A stretch of DNA of 64,000 nt from Imperialibacter sp963977595 (lineage in GTDB: Bacteria; Bacteroidota; Bacteroidia; Cytophagales; Cyclobacteriaceae): NCBI RefSeq assembly GCF_048007035.1, contig NZ_CP180355.1:2666001-2730000 (forward strand), written 5' to 3'. Position 1 is the stretch's first letter, and each line of letters starts with the position of its first letter. Positions 59,323 through 64,000 of the stretch are shown one piece after another. The notes under the pieces are model-generated. The model was not told the DNA's origin, searched no databases, and saw nothing but the letters and a program-made list of their open reading frames with translations. Both the position numbers and the translations under genes were made by a program.

Positions 59323-62148
59323 ATGGAAGTAAGCATATTGAATGACAAGGCAGTGGCCTTTGATGACCTTGACCCACGTAAGTATATCATCATAAAGGGT
59401 GCCAAAGTAAATAACCTGAAGAATGTTAGCGTCGCCATCCCGAGAAACAAGCTCGTGGTGATCACCGGCCTGTCGGGCTCGGGCAAGTCTTCTCTGGCAT
59501 TTGACACCCTTTTTGCCGAAGGTCAAAGAAAATACGTAGAAAGCCTTAGCTCCTATGCCAGACAGTTTTTAGGTCGGATGGAGAAGCCTGAGGTGGAGTA
59601 CATAAAAGGAGTTTCCCCGGCGATTGCTATCGAACAAAAAGTGAACACCCGCAACCCACGGTCGACGGTTGGGACAACAACGGAGATTTACGACTACATG
59701 AAGCTGTTGTTTGCCAGGATAGGTGTGACCTATTCGCCGGTTAGTGGTGAGGTGGTTAGAAGAGATTCGGTTACCGACGTGGTGGACTGGATATATAGTC
59801 ACAAGGCTGGGGCGAAGCTGGTAGTCACTTGCCCGCTGCGTTTGAAAGCTGAGAGGACGCTGGACGATGAGTTTCGGATTTTACTTAGTAAAGGCTACAC
59901 CCGATTAGTTCTCGATGGAGAGATACTTCAAATTGAGGATTTGGTTGAGAAAAAGGAAGGTTTAGAAAAACCCGAGAAACTTGAAATACTTATCGACCGG
60001 GCATCGGCACAGCCCGAAGATGAAGATAACCAGTACAGGCTTTCAGATTCTATACAAACAGCTTTTTTCGAGGGAGAGGGCACCTGCTATGTGGATGTGA
60101 TAGGAGTCGGGAGACGTGAATTTTCAGATAAGTTCGAACTTGATGGTATTCGATTTGAAGAACCGAGTGTTAATCTGTTCAGCTTCAATAACCCATACGG
60201 AGCCTGTAGAACCTGCGAAGGGTTTGGGAAAATCCTTGGCATCGACGAAGATCTGGTAATTCCAGACAAGAGCCTGTCTGTGTATGAAGGGGCGGTGGCC
60301 CCGTGGCGTGGCGAAACCATGCAAGCCTGGGCACAACCCCTTTTGAAAAACGGAATTAGGTTTGACTACCCCATCCATAGGGCCGTTAACGAGCTCACGC
60401 CCGAGCAGTACCAGTTGCTGTGGACCGGCAACAAATACTTTGAAGGCCTTCATGCTTTTTTTAAATACCTGGAGGGCCAGACTCACAAGATTCAGTACAG
60501 GGTGATGCTCAGCAGATACAGAGGCAGAACTGTGTGTCCTGACTGTAGGGGCACAAGGTTGCGAAAAGATGCGGCCTATGTGAGAATCGACGGCCACTCT
60601 ATCACCGACCTCGTGCTAATGCCGGTTTCACAGGTGTTGCAAGTTTTGCAAGGCCTTGCACTTTCTGATCACGACAGAAAGGTGAGCAAGCGCATATTAA
60701 CAGAGATAATCAACAGGCTGACTTACCTGGATCAGGTAGGCCTCGGTTATTTGACTCTCAACCGATTAACCAGCACACTTTCGGGGGGCGAATTTCAACG
60801 AATAAAGCTGGCCACGTCACTCGGCAGTGCACTAGTGGGTTCCATGTATATTTTGGATGAACCGAGCATTGGCCTGCACCCCAGAGACACCTCAAGGCTT
60901 ATTGATGTACTGTTAACCCTTCGTAATCTGGGCAATTCGGTAATAGTAGTAGAACACGAGGAGGAGGTGATGAAAGCCGCCGACCAGATCATTGATATTG
61001 GGCCCGGAGCTGGCAGCCATGGAGGCGAGCTTGTGTTTCAGGGCGACTGGGCTCAGATACTTACGGAAGATGTGTCTCATACCGCCCGCTTTCTGAACGG
61101 CAGAGATGTGATTGAGGTGCCCAAGAAGAGACGAAAGTGGAATGAGTCGGTATTGATTTCCGGAGCCAGAGAGAATAACCTCAAGAACGTGAAGATGGAG
61201 CTGCCACTAGGCGTGATGACTGTGGTGACTGGGGTGAGTGGCTCAGGCAAGTCGACTTTGGTAAAAAGGATTCTTTACCCGGCGATAGGGAAGATACTCG
61301 GAACCGTGAATGAGGCCACCGGCAAGTTTGATAAGCTGGAAGGAGATTACAAACGGATCACACAAATAGAGTTCGTAGACCAGAACCCCATCGGCAAGTC
61401 GTCACGATCCAACCCGGTGACTTACGTGAAAGCGTACGACGTGATCCGACAACTGTTCTCCGAGCAACCGCTGGCTAAGCAAAGAGGTCTGAAACCTGCT
61501 AGCTTCTCTTTCAATGTGGAAGGAGGCCGTTGCGAAACCTGCCAGGGTGAGGGCGAAGTAAAAATTGAAATGCAGTTTATGGCAGATATCCGACTGTTGT
61601 GTGATACCTGCCATGGCAAGCGCTTCAAAGACGAGGTGCTGGAAGTAAAATATAAAGACAAGGACATTGCCGAAGTGCTTGACCTGACTGTGGAAGAAAG
61701 CATAAGCTTTTTCTCAGACAAGCCGGGCATTATCAACAAAATGAAGCCGTTGTTTGAAGTTGGACTTGGCTATGTGAAGCTCGGTCAGTCTTCTAACTCA
61801 CTGTCTGGCGGTGAAGCACAGCGAGTGAAGCTGGCTTCTTTCATTGGAAAGCGAAATGCCGGCAGTAGCGAGCACATTCTCTTCATTTTTGACGAACCCA
61901 CCACTGGCCTTCACTTTCATGACATCAAAAAACTACTCGATGCTCTCAATGCTTTAGTGAACCAGGGGAATTCAGTGTTGATTATCGAGCACAACATGGA
62001 GATTGTGAAAAATGCCGATTGGATCATAGATATTGGCCCGGAGGGCGGAATTGATGGGGGTACCATTGGGTTTGCCGGCTTGCCGGAAGACATGGTAAAG
62101 CTGAAGGGTAACCACACTGCTCAATATTTGAAGGAAAAGCTTAACTAA
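59323..62148 (+). CDS. uvrA: excinuclease ABC subunit A
   Basis: DNA damage recognition ATPase of nucleotide excision repair; 941 residues. Two ABC modules: Walker A 'GLSGSGKSSLAFDTLFAEG' near 46 and 'GVSGSGKSTLVKRILYP' near 641, signatures 'LSGGEFQRIKLA' and 'LSGGEAQRVKLA', and zinc modules including 'CETCQGEGEVKIEMQF' and 'CDTCHGKRFKDEVL'. Start supported by AGGA 6 bases upstream. Confidence 0.98.
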   Translation: MEVSILNDKAVAFDDLDPRKYIIIKGAKVNNLKNVSVAIPRNKLVVITGLSGSGKSSLAFDTLFAEGQRKYVESLSSYARQFLGRMEKPEVEYIKGVSPAIAIEQKVNTRNPRSTVGTTTEIYDYMKLLFARIGVTYSPVSGEVVRRDSVTDVVDWIYSHKAGAKLVVTCPLRLKAERTLDDEFRILLSKGYTRLVLDGEILQIEDLVEKKEGLEKPEKLEILIDRASAQPEDEDNQYRLSDSIQTAFFEGEGTCYVDVIGVGRREFSDKFELDGIRFEEPSVNLFSFNNPYGACRTCEGFGKILGIDEDLVIPDKSLSVYEGAVAPWRGETMQAWAQPLLKNGIRFDYPIHRAVNELTPEQYQLLWTGNKYFEGLHAFFKYLEGQTHKIQYRVMLSRYRGRTVCPDCRGTRLRKDAAYVRIDGHSITDLVLMPVSQVLQVLQGLALSDHDRKVSKRILTEIINRLTYLDQVGLGYLTLNRLTSTLSGGEFQRIKLATSLGSALVGSMYILDEPSIGLHPRDTSRLIDVLLTLRNLGNSVIVVEHEEEVMKAADQIIDIGPGAGSHGGELVFQGDWAQILTEDVSHTARFLNGRDVIEVPKKRRKWNESVLISGARENNLKNVKMELPLGVMTVVTGVSGSGKSTLVKRILYPAIGKILGTVNEATGKFDKLEGDYKRITQIEFVDQNPIGKSSRSNPVTYVKAYDVIRQLFSEQPLAKQRGLKPASFSFNVEGGRCETCQGEGEVKIEMQFMADIRLLCDTCHGKRFKDEVLEVKYKDKDIAEVLDLTVEESISFFSDKPGIINKMKPLFEVGLGYVKLGQSSNSLSGGEAQRVKLASFIGKRNAGSSEHILFIFDEPTTGLHFHDIKKLLDALNALVNQGNSVLIIEHNMEIVKNADWIIDIGPEGGIDGGTIGFAGLPEDMVKLKGNHTAQYLKEKLN

Positions 62149-62155
62149 GAGTCTG

Positions 62156-63202
62156 ATGAAAGCCATCACATTTCAGGGAAAGGAGAAGCTGAGCTTTGAA
62201 ACGGTAGCGGATCCAACGATCATTCAACCAACAGATGTGATTGTAAAAGTAGCGCTGACCGCTATTTGTGGCTCTGATTTGCATGTCTATCGGGAACATG
62301 AAAAGGGGCTGGACTACGGAACTGTCATGGGCCATGAGTTTTTCGGGGAGGTGGTGGAGATTGGACGTGCTGTCACTGGTCTTAAAAAGGGCGACAGGGT
62401 GGTAAGCCCTTTCACGACGAGTTGTGGTGTATGTTATTTCTGCAAAATCGGTCTTACATGCAGATGTCAGCAAGGACAGCTTTATGGTTGGGTGGAGCAT
62501 GGCCATGGCCTGCATGGTGCTCAGGCTGAGTACGTTAGAGTGCCACTTGCCGATAGTACGCTGGTTAAATCTCCTAAAGGTCTTAGCGAAGAACAGGTAC
62601 TGCTCACCGGCGATATCTTCAGTACAGGTTATTTCTGTGCTGAAAACGCAGGCGTCAGGCCAGGTGGAAGATATGTGGTGCTGGGATGTGGCCCTGTCGG
62701 GCTGATGGCTATTCTGGCAGCAAAAATACAGGGGGCAGATGAAATTTGGGCCGTGGACAGCGTGCCCGAGCGCCTGGCAATCGCTCAAAGGTATGGCGCC
62801 GTAGCGGTGGACTTGTCAAAAACTGATGCTAAGCAGTTTATTCTTGAGCAAACCAATGGAATTGGTGCTGACGCTGTGATGGAAGTTGTTGGGAATCCTT
62901 CTGCGCAGCAACTAGCTTTCGATGTGGTGCGCCCCGGCGGAATTATTTCATCTGTGGGCGTGCATACGGCCAGTAACTTCACCTTTTCGCCGGTTGATGC
63001 TTACAACAAGAACATCACCTATAAAACCGGAAGGTGCCCTGCCAGGCACTACATGTCAAAACTGCTTCCTTTGCTTGGCGATCAGCAAATTGACCTGTCG
63101 GCAATTATCTCTCACAGGCTCCCCTTAGCGCAAGGCGTAGAAGGATACAGAATTTTTGATCAGAAGCTGGATAAGAGCTTAAAGATCATTCTGCACAATT
63201 GA
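62156..63202 (+). CDS. zinc-dependent alcohol dehydrogenase (MDR family)
   Basis: 348 residues. Catalytic zinc: Cys38 ('AICGSDLHV'), His60 and Glu61 ('GHEF'). Structural zinc: Cys90-x2-Cys93-x2-Cys96-x7-Cys104. Rossmann motif 'VLGCGPVGLMAI' near 180. It resembles glutathione-independent formaldehyde or sorbitol/threonine-type dehydrogenases. It starts 7 bases after uvrA and is probably read through from it. Confidence 0.88.
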   Translation: MKAITFQGKEKLSFETVADPTIIQPTDVIVKVALTAICGSDLHVYREHEKGLDYGTVMGHEFFGEVVEIGRAVTGLKKGDRVVSPFTTSCGVCYFCKIGLTCRCQQGQLYGWVEHGHGLHGAQAEYVRVPLADSTLVKSPKGLSEEQVLLTGDIFSTGYFCAENAGVRPGGRYVVLGCGPVGLMAILAAKIQGADEIWAVDSVPERLAIAQRYGAVAVDLSKTDAKQFILEQTNGIGADAVMEVVGNPSAQQLAFDVVRPGGIISSVGVHTASNFTFSPVDAYNKNITYKTGRCPARHYMSKLLPLLGDQQIDLSAIISHRLPLAQGVEGYRIFDQKLDKSLKIILHN

Positions 63203-63604
63203 TTATCTGGTGAGATCCAGAAAGATGTCACCCATCAGTACCAACTGGATATGGTCATCGGACTTCTCTTTCATTAAGTAGGCAATGCCGTGTTTGTCGC
63301 CTTCATTCAACAGCTCCAGCGTATCGTTCCTCAAAGCCCATTTTTGCGAGTGCTTAAGTGTGTCGGCTGAAAATATGCAGCCAGGGTAACCATAGGCCGT
63401 GATAGTTACTTCGTCAGCATTGAATTCAATCCACCCTTCCATGGTCAAGGCGATGTCATCGCCAACATCGGGGAAGGCTTCTTTGCTTGTCGTCCAGTTA
63501 GCTTTCCATTTTCCCTGAAGGGCCTTTTGGGTTTTGTCGCCTTCAGAGCAGAAGGTAAGGGTAAGGGCAACAAGTACGACAGCGTATGTTAAAAGACGGC
63601 GCAT
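63203..63604 (-). CDS. hypothetical lipoprotein
   Basis: 133 residues; lipobox 'LTFC' with Cys19 (weak, as Phe precedes the Cys). The mature part is a likely lipocalin-like beta-barrel ('LQGKWKANWTTSKEAF', 'LTMEGWIEFNADEVTI', 'WALRNDTLELLNEGD'). The stop codon directly abuts that of the dehydrogenase on the other strand. Confidence 0.65.
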   Translation of the reverse strand: MRRLLTYAVVLVALTLTFCSEGDKTQKALQGKWKANWTTSKEAFPDVGDDIALTMEGWIEFNADEVTITAYGYPGCIFSADTLKHSQKWALRNDTLELLNEGDKHGIAYLMKEKSDDHIQLVLMGDIFLDLTR

Positions 63605-63664
63605 ATAGTTTTGGTCACAATTGGATGAACGAAATTATAAAAATGGAATTGCTTTTGCACTCAT

Positions 63665-64000
63665 CTATTTTAGTCCCTGGGCAGTGTGATGGGCAAGACC
63701 CATAATGCTCAGCATGGGGTTCACACCACTGGCCGACGGGAAAGCTGACCCATCGCCAATGTAGATGTTGGGCACTTCATAAAGGCTGCCATCAGGTGCT
63801 GTTGGGTGCGTCTTTTTATCTTCCCCCATTCGGCAGGTGCCCATTTGATGTGCACTGTACAGCGAAAATTGATTTGGGCGCCAACCCCAGACCGGCAGGT
63901 TGTGGATAAATTTCTCAAGATCGGCTCTTTTGCCTGTATTATTAAAGCGATGATTACCGAAATGCGGATAGATGATCTGCTCGCAGTCATTGGCAAAATG
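63665..64000 (-). CDS. GMC-family FAD oxidoreductase, C-terminal part only
   Basis: 111 residues in frame to the window edge, ending at TAG 63665-63667. 'YSAHQMGTCRMGEDKKTHP' and 'VPNIYIGDGSAFPSASGVNP', then 'MLSIMGLAHHTAQGL', are the C-terminal signature of GMC oxidoreductases, with the active-site His of 'SAHQMGT' and the FAD-contacting 'GDGSAFP-x-NP' segment. The FAD-binding N-terminus lies outside the window. Confidence 0.9.
   Translation of the reverse strand, partial: HFANDCEQIIYPHFGNHRFNNTGKRADLEKFIHNLPVWGWRPNQFSLYSAHQMGTCRMGEDKKTHPTAPDGSLYEVPNIYIGDGSAFPSASGVNPMLSIMGLAHHTAQGLK

Noticed and set aside
1..64000. tRNA, rRNA, riboswitch and CRISPR loci
   Set aside because: I read the intergenic gaps for cloverleaf, T-loop (GTTCRANNC), known riboswitch cores and spaced identical repeats and found none that I could support.

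Overview
The window reads as a chromosomal segment of a gliding member of the Bacteroidota, most likely order Cytophagales. The evidence is three gliding-motility genes (gldB, gldD, gldE), a mutY-ssb-gldE-gldD block, a two-subunit CysD/CysN ATP sulfurylase, a LytS/LytTR two-component module, many lipoproteins and outer-membrane proteins, a Bacteroidota-type promoter (TTG-N19-TATCTTTG) and very few strong Shine-Dalgarno sites. This assignment is an inference; there is no rRNA or tRNA in the window to confirm it. The window is cut inside a gene at both ends.

Region 1 (1-8.4 kb, all minus strand): an exopolysaccharide export set (flippase, Wzz-like chain-length regulator, SLBB/Wza-like exporter) lies downstream of a tightly overlapped cysC-cysD-cysN-cysQ operon that makes PAPS and destroys PAP. 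The layout fits sulfation of a polysaccharide rather than cysteine synthesis. Region 2 (8.4-11.4 kb): an ECF sigma factor, an anti-sigma factor with a HEAT-like periplasmic part, and two DUF4097-like exported beta-repeat proteins. Region 3 (11.5-12.7 kb): a decayed insertion sequence with a perfect 35-bp palindrome at its left end.

Region 4 (12.7-22.1 kb): exported amidohydrolase, OmpA/PD40 protein, small lipoproteins, PrsW-type protease, a Spy-like protein and a PIG-L deacetylase, plus a nested palindrome near 19.8 kb. Region 5 (22.3-27.4 kb): an AT-richer KAP-type P-loop NTPase with an N-terminal winged-helix-like segment, a patatin phospholipase paired with an amidase/peptidoglycan-binding protein, and a TerB-like protein. 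Region 6 (27.5-41.4 kb): metabolic and envelope genes (GT4, arylamine N-acetyltransferase, two M20 hydrolases, penicillin acylase, FtsX-like permease, alpha/beta hydrolase, MGMT).

Region 7 (41.4-46.0 kb) is the most unusual part. An exported protein carries eleven copies of a strict 34-residue repeat built on an I-(P/A)-S-S-S core. It is followed by a LytS-type histidine kinase, a second kinase-like protein that has lost the phospho-accepting His and the N-box Asn, and a LytTR response regulator. The three signalling genes overlap by 4 bases each, and two 12-bp direct repeats 21 bp apart, the geometry of a LytTR binding site, lie upstream of the first gene.

Region 8 (46.0-64.0 kb): housekeeping and gliding genes: recG, gldD, gldE, ssb, mutY, a HU-like gene, a TPR protein, a 29-residue ribosome-type basic protein, RNase G, an outer-membrane barrel, gldB, a GT4, nth, a second ECF sigma factor with a tiny partner, uvrA, a zinc alcohol dehydrogenase, a lipoprotein, and the C-terminal part of a GMC oxidoreductase.
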